Assembly (NCBI GenBank): GCA_028023455.1
Contig: JAQFVV010006305.1
Span: 859,001-923,000 of the forward strand
Length of the DNA: 64,000 bases
DNA from: Epiperipatus broadwayi
Taxonomy: Eukaryota; Onychophora; Udeonychophora; Euonychophora; Peripatidae
Direction of reading: 5' to 3'
The notes below the pieces were generated by a model that was given only the letters and a program-made list of their open reading frames with translations, had not been told where the DNA came from and did not search any database. How positions within the stretch are numbered: the first letter of the stretch is position 1; the number at the start of each line of letters is the position of its first letter. The position numbers were made by a program, and so were the translations under genes. Shown one piece after another: positions 1-12,100 of the stretch.

Positions 1-550
1 TTTATTCCTTGTGTTATAATGCCTGATTGGTCCTAAATGATCCAATCACTGTAAAATGTGAATAAATTAATATTTTTATCCCTCTAGTGAAAAAAAATCC
101 AGACTGTTACATTTCAATTTAAATTAAAATATAATATATTTAAAGATGGTTTATAAAGAAAATTTAGAAGACTTATAAATTGATTTTGTTATTTTTAATT
201 ACTGTTTAATAATAATAAAATGTTACATATTTTCATGCTTCCAAATAGGTTTGATACTATTAAAATATTATTTGAAATAGCTGCCACTGTAATCTGTGAT
301 AAAATATTTATGAGATTCATATTCACTCTATCAGACTTTCCAGTATCTCACAAACAATCAAAATTGTCATCACTTTTAAGATATTTCTTAATGAGCTTTT
401 GCTTAGTTGGAAAAATTATAATCCACAAGCATTTCACTTTATAACTGATTTCTACACACTGATTTTCAATATCTTAACAAATTATTACTAATTAAAATTT
501 TACATACTGAACCCCTAAATAAAACTTACTATCGTTGAGCCAAAACATAT
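1..550. other. AT-rich spacer, no gene
   Basis: No recognisable coding or RNA feature. A 74-codon open frame here has low-complexity composition and no family resemblance. Confidence 0.6.
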
Positions 551-551
551 G

Positions 552-579
552 GTTACAATATATATATATATATTGTAAC
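552..579. repeat. (TA)n tract framed by GTTACA and TGTAAC
   Basis: A short TA microsatellite lies between GTTACA (552-557) and TGTAAC, which starts at 574 and is the first base of the LTR to its right. The whole stretch is self-complementary. GTTACA matches the 3' end of the neighbouring LTR family, so this may be the edge of another insertion. Confidence 0.7.
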
Positions 580-2544
580 AGGAGCTAGGTTCAAACCATG
601 TTACAAGAAAGTGGAGCACAGACCCATTACCTAAATACAGGTATTTATTGAAGCTGTCATTAAAGGGTTAAAAATATATATAAAATTAGACATATATATG
701 TGCGTGAATTAAATTTTGAATTCTTTTTTTTTCTTCTTTTAAAAAAATAAATGGGGAAGGGATTAATTAGTAATCATTGTTTATTTTAGAATGTTTTATT
801 TTTAAAATATTTTAAATTGGAAAAAATACAGTTGTACGCAAATAATTTTAAATATATTGTTTAGGATTGTCTAAAATATTGATTTTAATTTCAATCATAT
901 TTCAAATTAGTGAGGGTAGCGAAAAGAACTATTGTATATGCCTCCAAGCAATTCTGGGTTGTATAAAAATCCTTAATGACTTCGAAAAAAGAAAAATTCC
1001 AAGAAAAGCTAAAGAATGTATTGCAAATAAAAAAAGATACCCGGAATAACAGCACCACCAGACAATGGACATGTCAAATAAAGAAGTAAAAAGTAATTTG
1101 GAAAATGAAAAAGTATTAAAAGAAAAAGAACTAGATCGGAGATCTGATAAAATTCTTTTTCCTGAGAAAGGACAAAGCAATTAAAAAAAAAAAATAATTA
1201 ATTAGAAAAAAAAAAGCCAGTTAGGCAGTTAGATTGTGACTGTTGAAAAGAGAGAATCATTGAGATATTAATGAAAATGTGTAACATGACAGGGTAGGCG
1301 CCAATACGTGAAGGGCTCTACCACCTGCAGCCAATGCGAACTGACTCTACACGGCCTGCCTGCAGAAGAACCTGGGAACCTTGATAGTGATTTGTATTGC
1401 TTAACATAGGATGAAATAGGAGCAAATCGTGCATCCAAAATGTGAATAAATTTGTTTTGAAAATTATATATCATAGAGAACTTCTATTGTGACTCATCCC
1501 TCACCTTCGTAAATCTTAACACCAAACTTTGCAGAAAGAAACTATATCGCGCTCTCATAAGGAAAACTTCAAATGCTACAAGCTCATGGAACTCAATTTG
1601 ATACACTCCGTGATTCATTATATTTTGATCCCACACCCCGGGGTTTGTCATGTAACGTGAACTATATATTTTTTATATATAACTCTGAATTGCTTATGGC
1701 TACCCTCGTAATGACTTTCTTAAATTAGTTTGTGGCATAAAATATTGCGTATAACTGTATACTAAATTTTATATATATATAAATTAATATTTATTTGTTC
1801 TAGATTAAATATTTTATTACTTCATTTATAGTTTGGGGAATTTATTGTTTAGTTTAATGGGGAGTGATATGAGTTGATTTTATATAGATTGTTTAAATAT
1901 TAATAATAAAATATTATATATATTTACCTTGGCATTAAAGTTAACTAGTATTTAGCATCTACATTCTTCTATTATTTTACCTGCCAAATAAAATGCAAAT
2001 TATTCCAATATATCTGAAGTGAGCAGATATGTTTATGATTTCATTACATGTCACATACAAACCCACCTTTTTGTCATTATCTCCATTCATCCGATAGGTT
2101 TTCCTCCCAACCCTGGGAAGGAGCTAGCTTGGATCAGGCACCTCGTTAGTCTGGAAAATATAATTCCCACCGTAATAGTGAGTTTGGTGCTTGAGGTCAA
2201 CTGATGCTCATAAATATATTCTTCCTGTAAATATTTTCTTATTTAGATCTTACTCAAGAAACACGGGCTACCGGAAAACTTTCATTTCATTTGTTTTAAA
2301 TCCTATTCATGCAATATTTAGAAATTGCATCATATAAATAATACTTATATAAATAATTAATATTAGAATTTTCCTTTGGTATATATTATTTAGATGTTAT
2401 CTACAGGTGTTATGGTGACTAAACAGCCATAGTCATTCCATCTAGTCTATGGTATGGCTCACGTGTCCATTTCTTAAGATCTATTATATTTTATTTAAGT
2501 TGTCAAATGTCAGAAGGGACAGTTAGAAGGAGTGGCCAGTTACA
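574..2544 (+). repeat. 5' LTR of the Gag-only element
   Basis: This 1971-bp repeat matches 4409-6355 end to end with scattered substitutions and small indels. The inverted termini are TGTAA and TTACA. At about 2 kb it is longer than the internal region, which is unusual for a Ty3-type element. Two antisense open frames (929-1180 here, 4807-5013 in the other LTR) are partly conserved between copies only because the LTRs are; neither looks like a known protein. Confidence 0.88.
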
Positions 2545-2546
2545 AA

Positions 2547-2564
2547 TGGCTTTCCAATGAATGG
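2547..2564 (+). other. Candidate primer binding site
   Basis: TGGCTTTCCAATGAATGG starts two bases after the LTR. TGG is the complement of a tRNA CCA tail, as expected for a minus-strand primer site. I have not assigned the tRNA. Confidence 0.5.
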
Positions 2565-2786
2565 GTCTATGAAAGTAGAAGAACGGCAGGTTAATAAAGA
2601 GAAATTAATTTTTTTTTTTGTTTTTGCATATTTGTTTTTGCATAAGCTTAATTATTTTGCCTCGCAAATATTGCTTTAGGAAATAGAGCACCAGATAGGA
2701 GAGAAAATAAGAGTGAGAGGTAGAGGTAGAGGTTCAACAGTGGGATAGGTGACAGTCAGCATAGTATTTTGTGAGCTGGGATGGGG

Positions 2787-2960
2787 AACCCGGCATGTTA
2801 TATAGAAAGAAGTCAAAAATAATAAATAAATTGTTGTATTAGTTAACCCGGCGCGTTGTATTGAGAAAAGTAAAAAAAAAAATTGACTTATTAGTTCACT
2901 CGGCACATTATGTATATAAAAACAATAATAAATATATAATTGTGTTATTATATCACTCAG
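2787..2960 (+). repeat. Leader tandem repeats, ~55-58 bp
   Basis: Imperfect units start near 2787, 2845, 2898 and 2954. Each opens with AACCCGGC or TCACTCGGC and continues into an A/T-rich body ending TTAGTT. They lie between the primer binding site and the first open frame, where packaging signals often sit. Function is unknown. Confidence 0.6.
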
Positions 2961-3016
2961 AGAAAAAAAAATAGTTTTCTTAAGGATATTTCATAAAAAT
3001 AGCAGAAATAAAGTAG

Positions 3017-3361
3017 ATGAAAACCCATTCAGGACAAAGAAAGATAGAGAAAATGAATGAGGATAGCACAGATAAAGCAGGAGAGACCGGTATGATGGAT
3101 ATTATTATGAGAAAGTTGCAGGAGATGGAAGAAAGAATGGAATTAAGATTTGAGGAAATGAGAGAAAAACAGGATATATTGTTCGAAATGCAGAAAAAGC
3201 AGGAGATTAGAATATTAGCAATAGAAAAGAAACTAGGTGAGCAGATAGGGGAAGGAAAAAGGGAAGAAAGCCCAACCCAAAGAGAAGACAACCTAGAAGA
3301 AGGGCAAATGAAAGCCGAGATAGAAAAGAAAGAGGGAGTAAGAAAAAAAGAGACCAAATAG
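3017..3361 (+). CDS. Coiled-coil protein upstream of Gag
   Basis: This 114-residue frame is almost entirely charged helix. From about residue 28 to 80 it has heptad-like runs such as KLQEMEERMELRFEEM, followed by an E/K-rich tail. There is no membrane segment or signal peptide. It ends 35 bases before the Gag frame begins, in another reading frame. The two may once have been one Gag precursor with an N-terminal coiled coil, or two separate products. A decayed minus-strand Gag-like region at 55.9-56.9 kb has a similar coiled-coil head. The start at 3017 is simply the first Met. Confidence 0.6.
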   Translation: MKTHSGQRKIEKMNEDSTDKAGETGMMDIIMRKLQEMEERMELRFEEMREKQDILFEMQKKQEIRILAIEKKLGEQIGEGKREESPTQREDNLEEGQMKAEIEKKEGVRKKETK

Positions 3362-3396
3362 AGCAAACTAGTATAGTAGAAGATTAGGATGCTATA

Positions 3397-3900
3397 GTGA
3401 GATGTCCTATATCACAATCACAGGTAAACCAGTTTTTAAAGATTAAAAGGTTTGCTGGGCAAATGGGAAAGGCACCAATTGAACATTTAAAAAGCCTGGA
3501 AAGGTATTTTGCCATTAACGTGATGACCGAAGAATGCAAATTGGCTATTGATTGTAGCAACTTGGTGGAAGATGCGCAGTCATGGTGGAATTCACTATTT
3601 CATCCACCCAAGACTTACAAAGAGTACAGAGAAGTGGTGAGGGACATGTTCTGGTCCGAAGAAAGGCAAGAAATGATGAGGTACTATACCATGAAGGAAA
3701 AATATAGGACGATTAGTCAGGAAACTTATTCTCAGTTTTTTCATCAGGTAGCTAAGTTGTGCACCTTGGACGCGTGTAACATGATGGAAAACAATATTAT
3801 TAGGGTGGTTAAGCATAACTTGCCTATAAAAATTGAACAGATGTTCCTGAGAAATGGGAAGGCCTCCATTGAGGAAGTAGCAGAATTATTAATGCGATAG
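3397..3900 (+). CDS. gag: Retrotransposon Gag (capsid) protein
   Basis: The 167-residue frame looks like the Ty3/gypsy Retrotrans_gag domain. It has a helical N-terminal part with IEHLKSLERYF, the conserved W pair in AQSWWNSLF (about residue 62), the YREVVRDMF helix, and the C-terminal helices with SYSQFF-like and VKHNLP segments. Gag forms the cytoplasmic particle that packages the element RNA. The frame closes at 3900. A different frame then continues briefly (3904-3960) before multiple stops, so the nucleocapsid part appears broken. A GHVPHLQC stretch near 4110-4130 could be a zinc-knuckle relic, but its spacing is imperfect. The true start may lie upstream of 3397. Confidence 0.78.
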   Translation: MRCPISQSQVNQFLKIKRFAGQMGKAPIEHLKSLERYFAINVMTEECKLAIDCSNLVEDAQSWWNSLFHPPKTYKEYREVVRDMFWSEERQEMMRYYTMKEKYRTISQETYSQFFHQVAKLCTLDACNMMENNIIRVVKHNLPIKIEQMFLRNGKASIEEVAELLMR

Positions 3901-4395
3901 ACATGAGCGTGCAAGACCAAGATGAACAGCTGGATATGAGAAAAGTCAAAAATGCTCAATGACAAGGTACGAAGATAGTAGATATCTGAAGAGATATCCA
4001 AAAGGGCAACCAAAGAGAAGATACATGAACATCATGGCATCCACTGTATGAAAGGGAAGACCATCAAACAGTACCGAAATCCTACAGTGGACAGGGAAAA
4101 GGGTCATGTCCCCCATCTCCAATGTGATGACTGGAGTAAAAAAGTATGCCTAAGTTTTTTTTTTGGGGGGGGGAGTTGTTTTCGTTTATGATATTTTTTT
4201 TTTGGGTGACGTCTTAGTCGGTTAAGGCATCTTATTTTTGCCACAGTTTCAAATTAATATACTATTCAATGCACATATGTGGCAGATGTAAGATAAATGT
4301 GGGTATTGAGAGGGGAATATATATTTAAAACCCATACTATAATGAATTTTTTATTTGAGACCTCAAAATAGGGATACCCCGTTTTGAAGTCTTTT
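3901..4395 (+). other. Internal 3' region without Pol
   Basis: About 500 bases separate gag from the purine tract. They contain several stops in each frame and no recognisable Pol motif. A T9G10-type homopolymer junction lies at 4157-4175. Confidence 0.6.
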
Positions 4396-4408
4396 CAACA
4401 AGGGGCAT
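4396..4408 (+). other. Polypurine tract before 3' LTR
   Basis: CAACAAGGGGCAT directly precedes the TGTAAC start of the 3' LTR. That is the expected position of the plus-strand primer. Confidence 0.65.
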
Positions 4409-6355
4409 TGTAACAGTAGCTAGGTTCAAACCCTGTTACAAGAAAGTGGAGAAGCACAGACCCATTACCCTAAATACAGGTATTTATTGAAGCTGTCATT
4501 AAAGGGTTAAAAATATATGTAAAATTAGACATATGTGCGTGAATTAAATTTTGAATTCTTTTTTTTCCTTCTTTTAAGAAAATAAATGGGGAAGGAATTA
4601 ATTAGTAATCATTGTTTATTTTAGAATGTTTTATTTTTAAAATATTATAAATTGGCAAAAATACAGTTGTACGCAAATAGTTTTAAATATATTGTTGAGG
4701 ATTGTCTAAAATATTGATTTTTGTTTCAATCATATCTAAAATTAGAGAGGGTAGCGAAAAGAATATTGTATATGCCTCCAAGCAATTCTGGGTTGTATAA
4801 CAATTCTTAATGACTTAAAAATAGAAAAATTCCAAGAAAAGCTAAAGAATGTATTGCGAATAAGAAAAGATACCAGGAATGATGGCACCACCAGACAATG
4901 GACATGTCAAATAAAGAAGTAAAAAGTAATTTGGAAAATGAAAAAGTATTAAAAGAAAAAGAACTAGATCGGAGATCTGATAAAATTCTTTTTCCTGAGA
5001 AAGGACAAAACAATTAAAAAAAATTAATTAATTAGAAAAAAAAGCCAGTTAAGCAGTTAGATTGTGACCGTTGAAAAGAGAGAATTGTTGAGATATTAAT
5101 AAAAATATGTATCATGACAGGGGTAGGGGGCAATACGTGAAGGGCTCTACCACCTGCAGCCAATGCAAACTGACTCTACACCGCCTGCCTGCACAAGAAC
5201 TTGGGAACATCGATTGTGATCTGTATTGCTTGACATAGGATGAAATAGGAGCAAATCGTGCATCCTAAATGTGAATAAATTTGTTTTGAAAATTATATAT
5301 CACAGAGAACTTCTATTGCGTCTCATCCCTCACCTTCGTAAATCTTAACACCAGACTTTGCAGAAAGAAACTATATCATGCTCTCATAAGGAAAACTTCG
5401 AATGCTACAAGCTCATGGAACTCAATCCAATACACTCCGTGATTCATTATATTCTGATCCCACACCCGGGGTAACTATATTTTTTTATATATAAGTCTGA
5501 ATTGCTTATGGCTACCCTCATAATGACTTTATTAAATTAGTTCGTGGCATAAAATATTGCGTATAACTGTATACTAAATTTTTTATATATATAAATTAAT
5601 GTTTATTTGTTCTAGATTAAATATTTTATTACTTCATTTATGGTTTGGGGAATTTATTATGTATTTTAATGGAGAATGATATGAGTTGATTTTATATAGA
5701 TTATGTTTAAATATTAATAATAAAATTTTATATATATTTACCTTGGCGTTAAAGTTAACTAGTATTTATCATTTACATTCTCCTATTATTTTACCTGCCA
5801 AATAAAATGGAAATTATTCCAATATGTCCGAAGTGAGCAGATACGTTTATGATTTCATTACATGTCACATACAAACCTGCCTTTTTTGTCATTATCTCCG
5901 TTCATCCGATAGGTTTTCCTCCCAACCCTGGGAAGGAGATAGCTTGGGTCAAGCACCTCGTTAGTCGGGAAAATATAATTCTCACCATAATAGTGAGTTT
6001 GGCGCTTGAGGTCAACTCACACTCATAAATATATTCTTCCTGTAAATATTTTCTTATTTAGATCTTACTCAAGACACATAGATTACTGGAAAACTTTCAT
6101 TTCATTTGTTTTAAATCCTATTCACGCAATATTTAGAAATTACGTCATATAAATAATACTTATATAAATAATTAGTATTAGAATTTTCCTTTGGTAGATA
6201 GTATTTAGATGTTTTCTACAGGTGTTATGGTGACTAAACAGCCATAGTCATTCCATCTAGTCTACGGTATTGCTCACGTGTCCATTTCTTAAGATCTATT
6301 AAATTTTATTTAAGTCATCAAATGTCGGGACAGTTAGAAGGGGTGGCCGGTTACA
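4409..6355 (+). repeat. 3' LTR of the Gag-only element
   Basis: This 1947-bp partner of 574-2544 has the same termini (TGTAACAG, GGTTACA). Small indels against the 5' LTR include loss of a short block near 5468. It is followed at once by (TA)n. Confidence 0.88.
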
Positions 6356-7019
6356 ATATATATATATATATATTGTTTTATATAAATAATAAGTATGACA
6401 TTTAGCTATTATTATTTGTTTCCTTTATGATTGATGATTTGCAATAGAGTTAATGTTTGGGGGAAATGCTGTGACTTGTCTGTAGGACTCTGATAATTTC
6501 AGCCTAGTGAGTGATTGCCTCATGTGCAGCTATGGTGACAATTATAGCTAGAAGCTTTCTGCTCTAGAATTATGTATGCTTCACTGCATTCTACAATATT
6601 GTGTTTAACATATGCATTGTCATTCATTGTCTGTCAATTGTTTGATGCCTGTCCTCTGCAAGTTGTCATCTTCTTTTATAATGAGATCCCTGAGCTCACT
6701 GGGAATAAATGGATTTCTGACTTAGCTTTCCAATTGGTCTGTTTTTGCCATTGGTTATTTTTTTCCTTTAATTATTGTTCCATTGATCAGTCTTATTATA
6801 AATCAAATTTGTTTTTGTTAAGATTGTAGTAAGGACAAATCCATAAAGAGTTTAAGCTTCTGCTGAATTCAGATGAGTTCACAACAGAAAGATAATAATT
6901 AAATATAATTTAGTTTTACAATGCATAAGAAAATATTATATTGCACAAAATAAAATTTAAAACATTTATCATAATTAATCATTCTTACTATTTTCAATTA
7001 TTATATTATTTAAGATCTT
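6356..7019. other. (TA)n then AT-rich spacer, no gene
   Basis: A TA tract (6356-6373) is followed by unique-looking DNA. An 85-codon open frame (6572-6829) has no family resemblance. Confidence 0.55.
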
Positions 7020-7260
7020 TCCAAGTTTAATTCATTTTTCTGATCCACATCTCTTTTCTATGTTTTTTGCAATCTCTTAGGATCCATTTTAAGATCTCAA
7101 CTGTCCATATATTGTCATCTCTTCTAACAGTATGCCAAATCAAACTTCATTTCACCTTCTTAATTTTTTCAAATATATTGATTCTACCCATGTATTTTAT
7201 TTTTAATCCCTCCTTGATACTCCTAACATTTATTTCTCTATATTTCAATATATAGGCAGA
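7020..7260 (-). mobile_element. RTE LINE 3' fragment, minus strand
   Basis: Read on the minus strand this encodes degraded pieces of the RTE C-terminal region, such as RRDDNIWTVEILKWI. These match the equivalent part of the fuller copy at 38.2-38.3 kb (RRDDNRWTIEILNWI). Only the 3' end of the family is present and it is much diverged. Confidence 0.7.
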
Positions 7261-7304
7261 AGTTTTTGTATTACTCTTCTAAAACACAGTGTGCTTCTGT
7301 ATCC

Positions 7305-7370
7305 ATGGTATAAGATAGAGTGGAAAGCTGAAGGGAGCTTGACAATCTGTGTTCAAATCCCCTATAATAA
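7305..7370 (+). repeat. tRNA-like SINE head
   Basis: An A-box-like AAGATAGAGTGG (7312-7323) and a B-box-like GTGTTCAAATCCCC (7350-7363) sit at tRNA-like spacing. The same arrangement recurs at 61.5 and 62.0 kb. It lies just upstream of the decayed RTE copy. It is not a functional tRNA: no cloverleaf stem set is evident. Confidence 0.55.
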
Positions 7371-7404
7371 CAATTAAACTCCAGGTATATGAAGTATGTC
7401 TGTA

Positions 7405-10400
7405 TTTCAAATATATATCCACTTCATACATTTTTACCATTGCAGGTATTATTACTATGTGATTATTTATATAGTACATAAACATAAATGGGCTGCTCAT
7501 CAACACACATTAGCCAATTAATAAGTTTATTGAGTTTTTTACCTATGAATTTAAGACCAAGAAACACCATTGTCTTTCTTTTCAGTTGCCTGATAAGGCA
7601 AAATGAATGTGTGTGTGAATGAAATTTTTTTTGCTAATAGATATATACTATCATGACAGACAACAATAAATCATAGTCCTTAATACCAGGAGGCTGTGAA
7701 GTCACCAGACAATGCCGCAGTTGATAGTTGAAGGTAGAGAGTGAAGAATCTCATTGTGAATCCAGGCTACCATTTGATGATGACTTTTTATTTAGATACT
7801 TACAACTGCAGATCACTTTCAAATGAAGAAAATTTGCAAGAATTGAAAGAAGAACTGTCTCATATTAAATGGGACATTATTGTACTTTGTGAAGTTAGAA
7901 AATAAGATGAAGAGACAATTGATTTAAAAAGTGGGCATGCACTCTATTACATAAACACAAATATTGGAAGTACAAGTAGAATAGAATTCATTATAAATAA
8001 AAAGTGGAAGAACAAACATTGTGGAGATTGATGGTGTTTGGACATACCAAATGCAGATAATTCATGTTTATTCCCCAACAAGTTCTCATAGTGATGAAGT
8101 AGTAGAAGATTTTTATATGAATGTACAAAAGGCTTTTGATTAGACTAAACAACATTTTAAAATTTGTTATGGGAGACTTTAATTCTAAAATTAGTAAACA
8201 AATGAAAAATGAAAGTGCTGTAGGGAAATTGGGTTATAGTAATACAAATGAGAGAGGGAATAGACTTGTGGAGTTTGCAGAATTTTTTTTTATATATTCC
8301 CTGAATTCTTTTTTTGAGAAAAATGTTAAAAGGAAATGGACATGGAGACATTCAAATGAAGGTTCAGGACAATTGGATTATATTTTGACTAATAGAAAAT
8401 ACATATTTTAAATATGTCTTTTAAATAAATCTTGTGTTAAAGATTTGCAGAGATCCCTACTGTCATTTTTCAGGCACATATTCTTAAGGTTTTAGCCTTA
8501 ATAAATATTACATTAAGTAACGAGTATGTGCTTTATTATTTTAAGATTGTAATGTCTAAATTCAACATAGGAAAACATCAATTAGTAAGATGTAGGATAC
8601 ATGTTAATGCAAAACTAGAGAAACAACAATTATTAAGAAAAACAATATTTACAGTTAATTTTCCTAATCTTCAGAAACATTCTAATGAATTTAAATTAAA
8701 ACTTACAAATTGTTTTCAAATATTGGTAGATTTTGAACATGATTCAGATTTGAAGGAAATTAATAGGAAAATAACTGATATACTTTAAAAACTGAAATAA
8801 AGATAGCTGGTAGAAAAATCAGCAACTGACCAATAAAATTTCTACTGAGATTAGAAAATTTATGAAAAAAAGAAGGAATATGAAAATATATAAAAATGAT
8901 GCATTAAGATCAAATTGCATAAAATGGTGTGAAAAAGGGTTGATAATGATATAAGAAAGTATAAGAAAAGCTGTAGGAGATGATAAGTCTCAAGAGTGTA
9001 AAACAACATTTTGGTATTGGTAGGAAACTTATATCTGCAATAAGAAAAAAAGATGTAGCCATTACTAAAAAGAGAGATAACATCATGAAACGGCTAGAAG
9101 AGTTCTATTAATAATTATATAGTAATAAAGAACAAGTACTTCCTAGATCTATTATATCTTCTGAATTGTCCATGATTTTAAATGAAGAAATAAGATATGC
9201 AATTAAATTTATGAAGAAGAGAAAAGTTCCATGTAATAATGGAATTATAAATAATATATTAAAAGAAGTAGGTGAAGAAATAGAAATTTTTTTGGCAAAG
9301 TTATATAACAAAGATGTACCAGGTGATTGGAAGAATGCAGTATTAATATTAATATTTTAAAAAGGTGATAAAGAAGATATTAGAAATTATAGACCTATCA
9401 GTTTTATACAAAATTTTTACCAAGATAATTACAACTTATCTACAGAGAACATTGGATTTCAACCATTACAGTAGATCAACATCCAAGTATTGAGAGAAGT
9501 TATAGAAAAGATGAATGAATATGAGTTATTATTACATTTTGGATTTGTAGATTATGAAAAGGCATTTGATTGTATAAGCATTTCTTCAGTGATTAAAGTA
9601 TTGGATTATCAAGATATAGATCCAGGAAATTGTCATATTCTGAAGAATATTTATAAAATGCCACAGCAACAATTATATTGCATAATGAGACTAGGAAGGT
9701 TAACATTGAGAGGGATGTAAGACAGGATCAAGAAATATTTTGTGGATTAAAATGGGAAGCTAAAGAAGTAAAAGCAAATGGAGATTATTTACGTCATTTA
9801 TATTTTGCAGATGGCATACTTGTTTTTACAAATAATGCTTCAGGGCTTCAGGAAATATTGCAAGAGTTATTAGATGAAAGTAAGGCTAAAGATAAATGTT
9901 AAAAAGACTAAATTAATGTTCAAAGGATTTTCTCAAAAGATGAAAATAAAGACTGATTATGATGAGTTAGAAGAAGTTAACAACTATAGATATTTTGGTC
10001 AGATAAACTTAAGATGGAAACATAATGGATGAAATTAATCATAGAATTAAACTTGATTGAATTGCTTTTGATAAAAATAATTTAATATTAAAGGGAAATA
10101 TGCCTATGTGTTTGAAGAGGAAGGTTTTTAATAAATGTGTTTTATCAGTTTTTACTTATAGATCTGAAACTTGGACACTTAATAGAAGAGCAATACAGAG
10201 ATTTCAGACCACTCAAAGAAGTATGGACAAATGTATGTTAGGAGTAACAAGAGGAGATCGACAACCCAATACATGGGTTTAAGATAGCATCAAATGTTAC
10301 TGACATCATTGAAAGAATTAAAAGATTGGAGTTGGGCTGGACATATAATTGAAATCTTAAATTGGATTCCAGGAGATTATAAAAGATTCACAAAGAGATC

Positions 10401-10525
10401 ACATGTGAAATGGATGAAATAAGGTGTGCAGGGATGATGTGGAGAAGAGATACTAGAGATCAGAGAAAAGGGATTGAATTTGGAGAGACCTTCATCCTGC
10501 AATGGATTAATAATGGTTGATGATG
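7405..10525 (+). pseudogene. Decayed RTE-type LINE, near full length
   Basis: This is homologous to the 35.2-38.45 kb copy along its whole length, 5' leader included. Recognisable parts in order are: endonuclease start (TYNCRSLS near 7800); MGDFNSKI near 8170; the reverse-transcriptase approach near 9360 (RNYRPIS); FVDYEKAFD near 9546; FADGI at 9808, where the family has FADD; and the C-terminal part through RRAIQRFQTTQRSM. Many stops, frameshifts and deletions break it. Residue change at FADD and the absence of part of the thumb mean it is dead. It carries a ~140-bp insertion absent from the other copy. It ends in a short GATGAT tail, as in the younger copy. Confidence 0.88.
8412..8550. other. 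~140-bp insertion inside the decayed RTE
   Basis: Alignment to 36287-36340 of the younger copy shows extra DNA between the KYIF codons and the region corresponding to KFN. It contains no open frame. Flanking ATTTT repeats are short and not decisive. Confidence 0.5.
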
Positions 10526-12100
10526 ATAATATATATTAATATTCCTTATTCAAATGATAGCAAGTGTTATTTAGATGAAATGTCAATACAATAATACTGT
10601 TAAGGCACAAATGAATCCGGATATTATACCATTTACACATATTGGGACAATAACTCATTGTATGTATATTATATGCTAATATAAATTCATCAAACATTTA
10701 AGATAAAGTATGAAATTAGAGGGCATTTTACTGTCTCTCGATCAGTAATCTTTCTATATGGAAATTATTTACGCAACGTTGAAATGGTTCACAAAAGTAG
10801 TCAGTCAATTTTTGATAATGAAATAAAGCTTTAAAAATATAAAATAATCATTATTCTTAAAAAGAATTCTTTCAAAGAGTTATTTAATAACATATTGTAA
10901 CAAAACACAAACTTACCAGCTATATAATGATTTCTTCATGCTAATTACCTAATAATTTAATATTTTATTAATATCATTCATTAATAGGTTTGAATAAGAG
11001 CATGCCAGAACCAAGGTACAATTCATTCCACCATCATGTTAACGTGTATATCAACACTCTTATCACGTCTAAGTAATTGACGCTTATGAGTTAATGATGT
11101 CAAAAATAAATAATCTAAACAAGTATATGGTAAAATGTAGTCAAAAATAAAATGTAATTAAAATTATTTAAAAAAAATAAAAACTACATATCAATTATTA
11201 ACTGAATAAGGTTATATATATAAAGAAAATTATTGAATAGTATTTATATACATATATGATTAATAAATTATATATATTCTTAACAATGATCAAATATAAT
11301 AAATATTATACTGAATTTGTTCATAATAATGTTTCCATAATTATTTTTAATAATCAAGTTAACTCAATTGAAATATCTATATATAATAAACCATTAATAT
11401 GAAATAAATATTTCATTCTAACTAATTTTCGTCCAATATTAGGATCTTTTCAAGACATCTTGGACCAAAAACGGTTAGAATTATATGTTTCATATTAGTT
11501 GTTTATTTCAATTGAATTATATTGATTATTTATAGAATAATAAATAAGGATCAAGTCCCATTAACAAAATTATTAATGACAAAGCATAATAAATGTCATA
11601 CTGATAATATTAATTATGTGGAAACAAATCAACTTCATCATTAATTTACTAATTATTCAATGAATTTCAAATTTCTTTCAGTGTAATAGAAAATTTGTGC
11701 ATCTATGCATGTGCATAGAACTGTGTGGGTGTAAATACACAATGATAATAGTAAGTATGAAAATAGGAAACTGATATTTTAATACTTAAATGTAATTATA
11801 TTATAAACTTGTGTCAGTATGGCCAACTAATACAAGAAAAACATTCTTATCAAATAATACACTAGATTTCAAATAAATGCTTTGCCATTACAACTAACAG
11901 CATATTTAAATATAAAAACCTTATATTGAATAGTTTAAAATACAATTTTCTAAATATCAAAAAAGTGCAGAAAAAGAATTTATTGCTAAAAAAGCTGCCA
12001 CTTTAATTTGAATACATTAACAAATGCTAATAATGGCATAACAAATTTCTGATTTAACCATGTAATATGAATAAAATGCAATAATATACTAAGGAGATTA
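10526..12100. other. AT-rich spacer, no gene
   Basis: I see nothing beyond simple A/T-rich sequence. The longest open frames are short and without resemblance. Confidence 0.6.

Larger units (their letters stand above)
574..6355 (+). mobile_element. Gag-only LTR retrotransposon (TR-GAG-like)
   Basis: Two nearly identical direct repeats (574-2544 and 4409-6355) begin TGTAACAG and end GTTACA. They flank only ~1.86 kb of internal DNA. The interior holds a candidate primer binding site, short leader repeats, a coiled-coil open frame, a Gag open frame and a purine tract just before the 3' LTR. I see no protease, reverse transcriptase, RNase H or integrase. This matches the terminal-repeat-with-GAG class of non-autonomous LTR element, which depends on Pol from a partner. 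Both outer edges sit in (TA)n, so the target duplication cannot be read. The closely similar LTRs indicate a fairly recent insertion compared with other elements here. Confidence 0.88.

Noticed and set aside
4157-4175. T-run followed by a ten-base G-run as the polypurine tract
   Set aside because: It lies ~235 bases before the 3' LTR; CAACAAGGGGCAT directly at the LTR edge is the better candidate.
6572-6829. 85-codon open frame as a host gene
   Set aside because: Hydrophobic, low-complexity composition, no recognisable domain, no supporting neighbours.
7305-7370. Possible tRNA gene
   Set aside because: Only A- and B-box-like sequences are present; acceptor and anticodon stems do not pair, and related sequences occur as dispersed repeats at 61.5 and 62.0 kb.
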